A DNA stretch of 64,000 nt from Mobilitalea torta (lineage in GTDB: Bacteria > Bacillota > Clostridia > Lachnospirales > Lachnospiraceae). The notes beneath the pieces are model-generated. The model worked only from the letters and a program-made list of their open reading frames with translations, did not search any database and was not told the DNA's origin. Numbering within the stretch: position 1 is the first letter of the stretch; each line of letters starts with the position of its first letter. Shown in pieces: positions 9,153-17,867 of this stretch. A program made the translations under genes and the position numbers. The stretch spans positions 124,001 through 188,000 of the forward strand of contig NZ_JBNPXH010000011.1 of NCBI RefSeq assembly GCF_050433395.1, read 5' to 3'.

Positions 9153-12100
9153 ATGCGCTTCAGATACAAGAGACTCATAGCGGCCTTGCTGATTATTACG
9201 TTTCTGTTTTCATACATGCCCGCCGCAGCCTTCGCGGAGGAAGGGGATGGCATAGGGGAAAGCGAACCGCAGATAATATGGAACGAGCCGGCATTCACCG
9301 CGGGCTTTTCCGATGCGAATGCTACAGGGTTTACGAATGGATGGAATCCCGGAAATCTCCCCATTACTTGCGTATCCGGCAGCAGTTTTTACATTCAGCC
9401 TATTGCTGCGGGGAACCGGTACCATGATGCAAGGGGGATGTACACCGGCTGCGATGTGGCTGAGACAACTTTTCATATCCGTCCCGGTTACGCTCAGCCG
9501 TCTAATGGCTTCCATAGGATTTTCTTTGAAGACAGGACTCCGGCGTCCAATTTTTTGGGGATCAGGGCCGTACCCCTGGCGGAGCCCGGCAGGGTACGAT
9601 TGGAATGGCAAAGGTATAACGGCGCTTATTCCACAATCCCCAACTGTGATAATATAGATGCCCTGGATTGGTACAAGATCGTATTTACATTTGACTATGT
9701 GAAAGACACAATCACAATCAAGGTCGGCGACATAGTTACGTTGGATGCAGGAAAAGCAGACAAACGCAAGCCGGAGTGGCCGATTATCGACATGGTCAAT
9801 TGCTTCCAAACTACTGTGGAAAATACATTTGCGGTACGTGAGTACACCGTACGAACGGGCAACTATGAGACACCTGACCCGGCAGGCGTGGTATTGTCCG
9901 AGAGTGAGCTGGCACTTAGCTGCGGCACTGGTTCACAGCCTTCTGCCAGGATGGGTTCTCTTAACGCGACGGTACTGCCCGCGGAGGCTCGTCAGGAAAT
10001 AACCTGGACGACCAGCAACCCGGCTGTCGCCAAGGTCAGCCCCACCGGTGGAGTATCCGCCGTAGGAGAAGGCACTGCGACAATCAGGGCCGCCAGCATC
10101 AAGAGTGGTGTGTATGCGGAGTGCCAGGTCGCCGTCACATATATGGCAGGTACACTCGTTCCGCTCTATGACAATTTAACGGCGATGTTTAACTCGGATT
10201 TCTCCAGTCTTGCTGCTACGGGATTTGATACCGGCAATGCAGGAAGAAACGTAAATAACGGCTATTTGGCAATTAACGCCTGGGGTTCCGGCGGCCGCAG
10301 TTCGTTCCACGACTACAACTCCGGCACCGAAGATATCGCCGAATACCGATTCGGCTGGATGCCCGGATATGCCATGCCGCGTGAGAACTGGTACGAGATT
10401 TTCTTTGAAAGTCTGACGCCGAGTATCACCCCGGTCTTCGCCGTCAGGCAGGTATCCACAGCAACTCCCGGCATGATCAACCTGGAGTATTGGGTGGATG
10501 ACGGCAGAGCGGGCAGAAGCAATGATCCCGCCACGTGGACACCTGTCCCCGGCTTTCAGGGGGTGAGCGCAGATGTGTGGTATGAACTTGCTGTGACGTT
10601 TAACTACCTGACCAAGGAGATGTGGCTCCAGGTGGACGATTTTCGGACGGATGCGCTCCGTTTTACCGGAAAAAGAGTGGGAAGAACGCTGCTTAACGGG
10701 TGGCGGGTGAGCAACTGGGATGATCTTAATCCAAACCACATAGCTCTCGGTATTAATAAATACACCGTAAGTACGGGCGAGTATACCGGACCGCGCCCGG
10801 ACCCGGAGCAGGTGGTGCTGTCACAGCCCAGCGCGGAGCTTGCCTTTGGTCCGGGCTCAATTCCCGGCTATAACGACAGAATCCAGCTTACCGCGGAGGT
10901 AGAACCCTCTCATGCCCTCCCTGACATCACCTGGACATCCAGTGATGACACACTGGTGACCGTTGATGAGAATGGTCTGGTGCAGGCGTTGGCAGCGAAT
11001 CAAGAGGACGACGGTAAGGTTGTTAAGATCAAAGCAACCGGCATCAGCAGTATAGAGGAGACTCCGGCAGCTTACGCTGAATGTGAAGTGACCATTGTTT
11101 GGAAAGAGTATACAGCGCAGCCATATGTTCCGGATTTTGAAGAGCACCTTCCGGAATATCGGAATGTGTTGGGTACGGACTTTAAATTTGAGGACGGAAC
11201 ATGGTTATTCGGCGGATTAGAACAAGGAAGCACGATAGAGAATGTAAATGGCGAGGATGTACTCAACTTCTATCTTCGCTATCAAGTAAATAATGCGTCC
11301 GGATCCAGAGGCAGTACTGCGGCGCTTGAACCGGTACTTAACAGGGAATTGGGACCCAATTCCTACATATTCTTTGACTGGAATCCGGGCGGTCATGCTC
11401 CGTTGGAAATCAGACTCAGGGATATTGATACACAGATTCTGACCTTACGCAGCTTAGGCGGAACGAATGGGGTTGCTGCTTATACGGGGCCGGAAGCGAG
11501 CGGTTGGAACCAGACTGAACCCACTATGATTATACCAAGCGGAACAACGACAAGCACCTGGTGCTCTATCGGGATTGATTTTGATTTTACAAATCAGACT
11601 GTGTCTGTAACCGCATGGGAACGTGGGAAGGCTTTCACTACGGAACCCCTTGGTACGCATATATTTAACCTGACAGCAGATCAGAAACAAATCAACAGGA
11701 TGGAAATTCTGCATATAAGAGACGGTGGAAATATCTGGTCCACTACACTGATGGATAACATCTTCGCTTTGCGAAAAAAAGAAACAGATGACACCATCAC
11801 AAAGATCACCGTATGGCATGATCCGGCCAGGTGGCCTGACAAGCAGCCTACCCCGGACGGCAACTATTTGTCGCCCTGTCAGTACTGCGTGATTCCCGTT
11901 GGGGAGGAATGGCAAGGCTATCTGCCCGAGAAGGTGCTTTGCGAACTGGAAAGCGGAGAATCCGTATATGTCGACGTGACGTGGCAGCAGCCGGAGTATC
12001 ATAACAATGGTGTGAGAAAGGAAGCATACAGATTCAGCACAGACAAACCGGGTCTGTATACCTTTGCCGGAACATTGGCCGAAGAGGCCGGCGTGGCGGT

Positions 12101-15100
12101 GAACAACAAGAATCTGCCTTTGGAGGTTTATGTAGAATACCGTATTGAGGCCGACCTCACCAAGACCAATCAAGTAGAACGGTCTGCGGAATGGCTTGAC
12201 CGCGGCGTGGTTGCGATGCCGGTTGCGGATAGGAACGGTCCCCTCGATGAACATGCAAATGGCCTGAGCGGTATACTTGTGACCTGGCGTATGCTTTCCG
12301 GCGAATACAATACAGGTCTGACCTTCAATGTTTACAGAAACGGTGTAAAAGTCAACGATTCTCCCATCGGTACGCTGAACTATGTCGATGCGGACGGGCA
12401 GCCCGGTGACAGGTATAAGGTAGAAGCGCTTCCCCTGCCGGGCAGAACGACGGACGGTGAGCTTATGAGTCATGAGGTTACCGCCTGGAATGATCCCGAC
12501 AATAATAACGGACCCTTCCCTTATCTGGATATTCCCCTGCAAAAACCGCAGGATCGCCCGTGTATTGCCAACGGAATAGGGTGTGAGCCGGATTGTGTGG
12601 TTCAATACTCCATCAATGACTGCACTGCAGCGGATGCGGACGGCGACGGACAGTATGAGATTCTGGTACAATGGATTACACACGGTCGGGATTCCTCCCA
12701 CGTCGGATACATGGCCGAGTCAATCTTCGACTGTTATACCCTTGAAGGTGAGCTTCTCTGGCGAATCAACCGAGGTTATAACATTGGCTCCGGAGCACAT
12801 TATCCCGCACTGCATTTTTATGATTTGGACGAAGACGGAAAAGCGGAACTTGCCATGAAGACTGGCGTTGGTACCCGCATATTCTTCCCGAAAGAAGACG
12901 GTACCATAGACGACACAACGGATATCCCTGTATGGGTGCTTCGGACGGTGGACGATAACCGCAGCAGCGGTAAGCAATGGACCGATCTCGGAGAAGACAG
13001 ATACACAAGTGTTGACATCCCCTATGCGGAGCCTGTCTGGGTCCGGGGAACAGCCGCTGACGTAAACAATGATCCCAGAAATGCGAACTGGCCAATTTAT
13101 ATTAATGGTTTCTTTGGTACCGGCCCCTTATGGCAAGGCGGCGGCGGGGAATATAACGGCATCGATCCCGCTTATCCTGCAGGTAAGATACTTCAAAGCC
13201 CCGAGTTCATCAGCGTGTTTGATGGTCTGACCGGTGCTCCGAAGGAAAACGGCACATTGCCCTACTTTGCTCCGTTTGATTTGTATGGACCGTTTTGGGG
13301 TGACGGTTACGGCAATCGCGGCGACCGGTTCGTAGGTGCTGTTGCCTACCTGCCGAAAAACGGTGTGCAGGGTGCGGCTCCCTATCCGAGTATCATTGAA
13401 GTCCGAGGGCAGTACGGACCCGGTGATGTGGGAGCGTACCAGTGGGTGGACGGAGAATTAAAGCTGATTTGGCACTATAAACCGGTTTCCCCTGACAGTC
13501 CGGACTACCAGGGCTCTTCCCATGGCGGAAACCACAACATGTCCGTAGCGGACGTGGACTTTGACGGATACGACGAAATCCTGACAGGTGCCACCGCTAT
13601 TAATGAAGACGGCAATATCCTATGGGCATCCGACGATAAGAACGGTCATCCGCTGGCGGGGCATGGCGACGCGATTCATGTGAGTGTGATGCAGCCCGAC
13701 TCCAATGAGTTCTATGTCGTGCTGCCGCAGGAAGGTCCTCCCCGGCACGGCGCGGTAGCTCTGAATGCCTCCAACGGCGAGCTGGTTTGGGCTCAGGGAA
13801 CCGGCGACACCGGGCGCGGTGCCGCCTTTAACATCACTCCCCTGCCTGGATTTGAGGTCTGGGGTTCCGGTATAGCCATCTATAACATCAAGAACGGACA
13901 ATACATCAGGGATGGTTTCTTTACCAACGACAGTGTATGGGCGGAGAACCCTATACCAAACGCGGTAAGTGTAAACAGCGCTCTCTACTGGGACGGAGAC
14001 CTGATGCAGGAGCTTCTGGATCACTGGAGCGGCAGACCGCATATAACCAAGTTCTATTACAATGAGAATGACCCCGCTGCATCCAGGGTAGAGGGTTGGT
14101 GGAGGCTGGAAGGCTCAAGTATGAACAACGGCTCCAAGGCGAATCCGAGCCTGACACTGGATCTCTATGGTGACTGGCGCGAGGAGTTGCTGGTGCGCAG
14201 GAACGACGAGAATGCGCTGCGTATTTACAGCAGTAACATACCCACCGATCATGTTATCTACACACTCATGCACGATCCGACTTACCGGCAGTCCGTAAGC
14301 TGGCAGAACGGCGGGTACAACCAGCCGCCCCACCTGGGCTTCTATCTGGGTGAGGATATCGCGGATAAGGTTGCGGGGATGGAACTTCCTGTTCCCAATT
14401 TACATTACACCACTACGCCGGATGTTACCTATATGATCACGGCAACGGCAGGAAGCGGGGGCATTATCAATCCCAGCGGCCCGGTTTCTGTAGCAGCGGG
14501 AAGCAGTCAGACCTTTACCATCATGCCCAGTGCAGATTACAGTATTGTATCTGTCACGGTGGACGGTGTTGATAAAGGAGCTATATCATCGTATACCTTT
14601 GATAATGTCAGTGGAAACCACACCATAGGCGTAACCTTTAAGCATACTCCGGTAACACCAACTGTAACACCAACGGTAACGCCGACCGTGGCACCAACCG
14701 TAACACCAACGGTAACGCCGACCGTGACACCAACCGTAACACCAACGGTAACGCCGACTGTGACACCAACGATAACACCGACCGTGGCACCATCCGTAAC
14801 GCCAGCCGTGATACCAACGGTAATACCAACCGTAACACCAGCACCCAAAAAAATAGTTCAAGCCGGTTTGGGCGGTGTCGACGGTTCGGTAGATATTAAT
14901 ATCTATGAGGCTGATAAGGATGGCAGGATGAAGGTAACAGTTGACTTGCCAACGGATAGAGTTCTTGCAAGTATCGAGAAAAACGGTTCGGTTGCGAAGC
15001 CTTTAGAGATTAATATTCCGGTAGTTGCAAAAGATTTATTGAAAGAGCTGGAACATGAAAAGGTAAAAGAAGTCAGCGTTACGATCCCGATTCCTTCCTC

Positions 15101-15917
15101 CTTAAGAGGCAATGATAAAGCGAGAATGAATATCCATCTGGATCAGGAAGGATTGCAGGCCGCAAAAGATAATAAGAAGGGCCTAAGTGTCTCTGTAGTA
15201 GACGAAGAGGGGAAAGAAAGCTATAGCTGGTCCTTTGCAGGAGAAGATTTGGCAAAGTCCGGCCGGGAGATAACAGAAGTGAATCTTTCCTTAACGGTAA
15301 AAGCACTGAATCAGGAAGAGCTGGATGAGCTTGTGAAAAACAATAAGAATGCGGAAGCTCTGTTGATAAGCTTTGGCCATGAAGGCATTTTACCCGCACA
15401 GGCTGCTGTTAGAATTTACGTTGGCAACCAGGAGGGTATGAAAGCTGGTAAAAGGATTTATCTGTATCATCACAATAGTGAAACAGGAAAATTGGAAACT
15501 TTACCATACAGTTCCGGTTATGAGGCAGATAAGGATGGGTATATCACGGTTCAAATCCTTCATTGCTCCGATTATGTAGTGCTTACAAAAGAGGCGGACA
15601 GGAAAGCAATCGCCTCCTTGAGAAATCAAATTAGTATCACTCCTGCAAAAATAACCTTGAAAAAGGAAAAAACTGCTCCTATTCAAGTAGAGCTGCCTGT
15701 TACATTAGAGTTGGTTCATCACCTGAAGGATAAAGTGGCGGGCAGTGCAGTGGGAGCAGTTACCGTAACCCATAAATCCAGCAATAAAAAAGTAGCAACC
15801 GTAGACAGCAATGGTAAAGTCACTGCGAAAGGGAAGGGAACTGCCGTCATCACCACGGAGGTTATACTTTATAGTGGTAAAAAGAAGATAGTGGTAACCA
15901 AGGTTACAGTGAAGTAG
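9153..15917 (+). CDS. Secreted multidomain PL11 rhamnogalacturonan lyase
   Basis: A 2254-residue exported enzyme predicted to cut the RG-I backbone by beta-elimination (YesW/YesX family). Order by approximate residue: signal peptide 1-28 ending AAAFAEE; a jelly-roll-like module 40-240; Big_2 Ig-like domain 245-330; a second such pair 335-655; another beta module 660-900; PL11 catalytic domain about 1000-1750, beginning SAEWLDRGVVAMPVADRNG and carrying Ca-type loops such as AADADGDGQYE and DLDEDGKAEL; an InlB/bacterial-repeat module 1761-1830; a Thr-Pro-Val linker 1835-1897; an unassigned beta region; and a final Big_2 domain 2160-2254. There is no sortase motif, SLH domain or dockerin, so attachment, if any, is through the Ig-like or terminal modules. 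GGAGG precedes the ATG. PL11 identity is strong; the accessory modules are described, not identified. Confidence 0.93.
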   Translation: MRFRYKRLIAALLIITFLFSYMPAAAFAEEGDGIGESEPQIIWNEPAFTAGFSDANATGFTNGWNPGNLPITCVSGSSFYIQPIAAGNRYHDARGMYTGCDVAETTFHIRPGYAQPSNGFHRIFFEDRTPASNFLGIRAVPLAEPGRVRLEWQRYNGAYSTIPNCDNIDALDWYKIVFTFDYVKDTITIKVGDIVTLDAGKADKRKPEWPIIDMVNCFQTTVENTFAVREYTVRTGNYETPDPAGVVLSESELALSCGTGSQPSARMGSLNATVLPAEARQEITWTTSNPAVAKVSPTGGVSAVGEGTATIRAASIKSGVYAECQVAVTYMAGTLVPLYDNLTAMFNSDFSSLAATGFDTGNAGRNVNNGYLAINAWGSGGRSSFHDYNSGTEDIAEYRFGWMPGYAMPRENWYEIFFESLTPSITPVFAVRQVSTATPGMINLEYWVDDGRAGRSNDPATWTPVPGFQGVSADVWYELAVTFNYLTKEMWLQVDDFRTDALRFTGKRVGRTLLNGWRVSNWDDLNPNHIALGINKYTVSTGEYTGPRPDPEQVVLSQPSAELAFGPGSIPGYNDRIQLTAEVEPSHALPDITWTSSDDTLVTVDENGLVQALAANQEDDGKVVKIKATGISSIEETPAAYAECEVTIVWKEYTAQPYVPDFEEHLPEYRNVLGTDFKFEDGTWLFGGLEQGSTIENVNGEDVLNFYLRYQVNNASGSRGSTAALEPVLNRELGPNSYIFFDWNPGGHAPLEIRLRDIDTQILTLRSLGGTNGVAAYTGPEASGWNQTEPTMIIPSGTTTSTWCSIGIDFDFTNQTVSVTAWERGKAFTTEPLGTHIFNLTADQKQINRMEILHIRDGGNIWSTTLMDNIFALRKKETDDTITKITVWHDPARWPDKQPTPDGNYLSPCQYCVIPVGEEWQGYLPEKVLCELESGESVYVDVTWQQPEYHNNGVRKEAYRFSTDKPGLYTFAGTLAEEAGVAVNNKNLPLEVYVEYRIEADLTKTNQVERSAEWLDRGVVAMPVADRNGPLDEHANGLSGILVTWRMLSGEYNTGLTFNVYRNGVKVNDSPIGTLNYVDADGQPGDRYKVEALPLPGRTTDGELMSHEVTAWNDPDNNNGPFPYLDIPLQKPQDRPCIANGIGCEPDCVVQYSINDCTAADADGDGQYEILVQWITHGRDSSHVGYMAESIFDCYTLEGELLWRINRGYNIGSGAHYPALHFYDLDEDGKAELAMKTGVGTRIFFPKEDGTIDDTTDIPVWVLRTVDDNRSSGKQWTDLGEDRYTSVDIPYAEPVWVRGTAADVNNDPRNANWPIYINGFFGTGPLWQGGGGEYNGIDPAYPAGKILQSPEFISVFDGLTGAPKENGTLPYFAPFDLYGPFWGDGYGNRGDRFVGAVAYLPKNGVQGAAPYPSIIEVRGQYGPGDVGAYQWVDGELKLIWHYKPVSPDSPDYQGSSHGGNHNMSVADVDFDGYDEILTGATAINEDGNILWASDDKNGHPLAGHGDAIHVSVMQPDSNEFYVVLPQEGPPRHGAVALNASNGELVWAQGTGDTGRGAAFNITPLPGFEVWGSGIAIYNIKNGQYIRDGFFTNDSVWAENPIPNAVSVNSALYWDGDLMQELLDHWSGRPHITKFYYNENDPAASRVEGWWRLEGSSMNNGSKANPSLTLDLYGDWREELLVRRNDENALRIYSSNIPTDHVIYTLMHDPTYRQSVSWQNGGYNQPPHLGFYLGEDIADKVAGMELPVPNLHYTTTPDVTYMITATAGSGGIINPSGPVSVAAGSSQTFTIMPSADYSIVSVTVDGVDKGAISSYTFDNVSGNHTIGVTFKHTPVTPTVTPTVTPTVAPTVTPTVTPTVTPTVTPTVTPTVTPTITPTVAPSVTPAVIPTVIPTVTPAPKKIVQAGLGGVDGSVDINIYEADKDGRMKVTVDLPTDRVLASIEKNGSVAKPLEINIPVVAKDLLKELEHEKVKEVSVTIPIPSSLRGNDKARMNIHLDQEGLQAAKDNKKGLSVSVVDEEGKESYSWSFAGEDLAKSGREITEVNLSLTVKALNQEELDELVKNNKNAEALLISFGHEGILPAQAAVRIYVGNQEGMKAGKRIYLYHHNSETGKLETLPYSSGYEADKDGYITVQILHCSDYVVLTKEADRKAIASLRNQISITPAKITLKKEKTAPIQVELPVTLELVHHLKDKVAGSAVGAVTVTHKSSNKKVATVDSNGKVTAKGKGTAVITTEVILYSGKKKIVVTKVTVK
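14664..14843 (+). repeat. In-frame 36-bp tandem repeat coding a Thr-Pro-Val linker
   Basis: Five consecutive 36-bp units begin at 14664, 14700, 14736, 14772 and 14808. The first three differ at only a few bases and the last two are more diverged. Each codes 12 residues of a PTVTPTVTPTVA type. It forms the flexible linker between the repeat module and the C-terminal region of the PL11 lyase. Confidence 0.9.
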
Positions 15918-15942
15918 CCATAAGGTATTGAATTAAATGCTT

Positions 15943-15997
15943 AGAGCGTGTTGTAAAACCAACGTAAACAGTTGGAATTGCAATACGCTCTATCTTT
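15943..15997 (+). terminator. Probable terminator of the lyase gene
   Basis: The stem AGAGCGTGTTG / CAATACGCTCT (one G-T pair) with an inner CCAAC/GTTGG helix lies 25 bp after the stop. The T tract is weak (TATCTTT). Confidence 0.6.
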
Positions 15998-16126
15998 GAC
16001 AATAGCCTGAATAGTGAAAACCGATACAGGGCACATATCAATATTTAAACCTTGATAAATTAATAGAACTACTTTAAAATACATAGTGATACATGCTGAT
16101 AACGTAAAGGCCAGAGAGGTGAATAT

Positions 16127-16942
16127 ATGGTAGGTATAACAAATTTAGAACAATATATTCAATCAGGGGACTATATAGAATATGAAAATCAGCAGCATTA
16201 CGAATGTGAAGTTTGTTATGTCGTAAAAGGAAAAAAAGGCATTTATATTAATGATCGTTTGGTTACAATGGAAAAAGGAAGTCTGCTATTTATTAATAGT
16301 CATGTTCGGCATAGAACAGTTCCGGTATCAAATGAGGATTATGAATGCTTTGTTTTCTCTTTTCAGCCAGAAAGACTGTTGCCGTGGAAAAAGATGGTGC
16401 CAGATCACGACTTTTCACTTCTGTTTGATCGGGATTACTTGCATGTTAAACCGGAATGGATTGATCAAGTATTTTTAGTAGGTATGAATAAGGTCCTAGC
16501 GACATCATTCATGCATAATATGGAGAGTGTTTTTAATCACAAATTCCTGGAGTATATTGTATACCTAAATATGAAGACCGGTTTGGATAAAGAGGGACAG
16601 TTTCACAAACATAATGGAAAGATGCGGTCATTTAAATTATTAACTGATTATATTGAAAAGCAGAATTACTGTGTGACTTTAGAAGAATTAAGTATGAAGT
16701 TTTATTTAAACCACTATTATATTTGTCATCTGTTTAAAGAAATCAGCGGAATGACACTCTTAGAATACATTAATACTCACAAGGTGAGAAAAGCCCAGGA
16801 GATGCTGAAATATACCGACCGTACAATTACAGAAATTGCCGGGGAGTGCGGCTATGATGCAAGCAGTAAATTTAACCGGATCTTTAAAAAAAACGTAGGT
16901 GTTTCCCCTACTGAATACCGTAAGAAGTATAAAACAAGTTAA
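16127..16942 (+). CDS. AraC-family transcriptional regulator
   Basis: A 271-residue one-component regulator. Residues 1-110 form a cupin-like sensing domain (YECEVCYVVKGKKGIYIND, then FINSHVRHRTVPV). Residues about 165-270 hold the paired helix-turn-helix of AraC/XylS, with LEELSMKFYLNHYYICHLFK as the first and ITEIAGECGYDASSKFNRIF as the second, ending in the family phrase GVSPTEYRKKY. GAGAGGTG precedes the ATG. It closes the RG-I locus on the same strand, and is the only regulator there, so it probably senses a pectin sugar and drives the operons that share the 64-bp block at 483 and 4932. That link is inference. Confidence 0.92.
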   Translation: MVGITNLEQYIQSGDYIEYENQQHYECEVCYVVKGKKGIYINDRLVTMEKGSLLFINSHVRHRTVPVSNEDYECFVFSFQPERLLPWKKMVPDHDFSLLFDRDYLHVKPEWIDQVFLVGMNKVLATSFMHNMESVFNHKFLEYIVYLNMKTGLDKEGQFHKHNGKMRSFKLLTDYIEKQNYCVTLEELSMKFYLNHYYICHLFKEISGMTLLEYINTHKVRKAQEMLKYTDRTITEIAGECGYDASSKFNRIFKKNVGVSPTEYRKKYKTS

Positions 16943-16957
16943 AGAATTCTGTAGAAT

Positions 16958-16991
16958 AATAACCGCTTGAAATCATATCCAAGCGGTTATT
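16958..16991. terminator. Bidirectional terminator between araC-type gene and the phosphoesterase gene
   Basis: A perfect 12-bp stem (AATAACCGCTTG / CAAGCGGTTATT) with a 10-nt loop stands between convergent genes, with A/T-rich flanks on both sides. Confidence 0.82.
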
Positions 16992-17041
16992 ATGTTAGCA
17001 CTTAATAGGTTCTTTCCGGACTTAGTTGATTTGAGTAATAT

Positions 17042-17818
17042 TTAATGAGCTTCCAGTACGACACTGACAGGATAATGATCGGATAGATACACTCCCTTAA
17101 TACATTCTTTCCATAACTCACGCTTACTGCACTGTAAACCCATTGAGACAGCGATATAATCAATCTTTTCCGATGGATCTGCTCTGCCATAATCATGAAA
17201 GGTTCCTTCCATGCCGAAGGTAATATCACGTAAGAAACCACTTTTTTCTATAAGCTGTATTTCTGCAGAATCAGGATATTCATTAAAATCTCCGGCTAGA
17301 ATTGTGTTGATTTTACCGTATGCGGATTGCTCTTTTTGTTCTAATGTATTTTTAATATGTTTTATTATTTGATCCATACCAAGCACTCTGGCTTCACTGC
17401 TCTCGTGATCCAAGTGGGTATTTAACAGGTAATATAAATTTTCTGTCTCTAAATCCTTTAAGAATAGCTCCGTAACCGATCTTGGACACATGCTTTGTTT
17501 TTCATATCTTGTTCCGGGTATTTCAGGATTTAAAGATAACCAAAAGGTATTCATAGATATAAGCTGGAATTTCTCTTTCTTGAATGCCACACTGTTTTGT
17601 TCCCCATTTAAGTCCCTTTCTCTGCCGCAACCTATGACATAATAATTTTCTAAATTCATTTTGAGCCAGTGAGCTACGTGAGGCAGTACTTCTTGAAAAC
17701 AGACAATATCCGGATTTTCTTCTTTTAACTTACCTTTTATCATATCTTTTCTGTTTTCAAAATTATTAGCTCCATCCTGATTATAATCACAACGGATATT
17801 AAATGTTACTATCTTCAT
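17042..17818 (-). CDS. Endonuclease/exonuclease/phosphatase (EEP) family phosphoesterase
   Basis: A 258-residue metal-dependent phosphoesterase of the DNase I/EEP fold. The family marks are in order: MKIVTFNIR at the N-terminus, DIVCFQEVLPHV with the metal-binding Glu, LNTHLDHESSEARV, TILAGDFNEYPD and the closing YLSDHYPVSV with the catalytic Asp-His. There is no signal peptide, so it is cytoplasmic. The start at 17818 has GGAGG 9 nt upstream; an ATG six bases earlier is too close to it. It follows the 1,2-beta-oligoglucan phosphorylase on the same strand after 49 bp and probably shares its promoter. The substrate could be a phosphodiester substituent on glucan, a sugar phosphate ester, or nucleic acid. 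Confidence 0.85.
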   Translation of the reverse strand: MKIVTFNIRCDYNQDGANNFENRKDMIKGKLKEENPDIVCFQEVLPHVAHWLKMNLENYYVIGCGRERDLNGEQNSVAFKKEKFQLISMNTFWLSLNPEIPGTRYEKQSMCPRSVTELFLKDLETENLYYLLNTHLDHESSEARVLGMDQIIKHIKNTLEQKEQSAYGKINTILAGDFNEYPDSAEIQLIEKSGFLRDITFGMEGTFHDYGRADPSEKIDYIAVSMGLQCSKRELWKECIKGVYLSDHYPVSVVLEAH

Positions 17819-17867
17819 ATACATAATCCTCCGCTTCTTATATCAAAAATAAATAATTCTTCAGCTG

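Noticed and set aside
11454..12701. A 415-codon minus-strand frame inside the lyase gene
   Set aside because: It is the shadow of a GC-rich gene; no start signal and no protein-like motifs, while the plus strand codes PL11 text throughout.
14664..14843. Possible CRISPR array
   Set aside because: Units are contiguous with no spacers and lie in frame inside the lyase gene.
14537..14861. Reverse-strand open frames across the Thr-Pro-Val repeat
   Set aside because: They arise because the 36-bp repeat has no stop in several frames; they are low-complexity and have no ribosome site.
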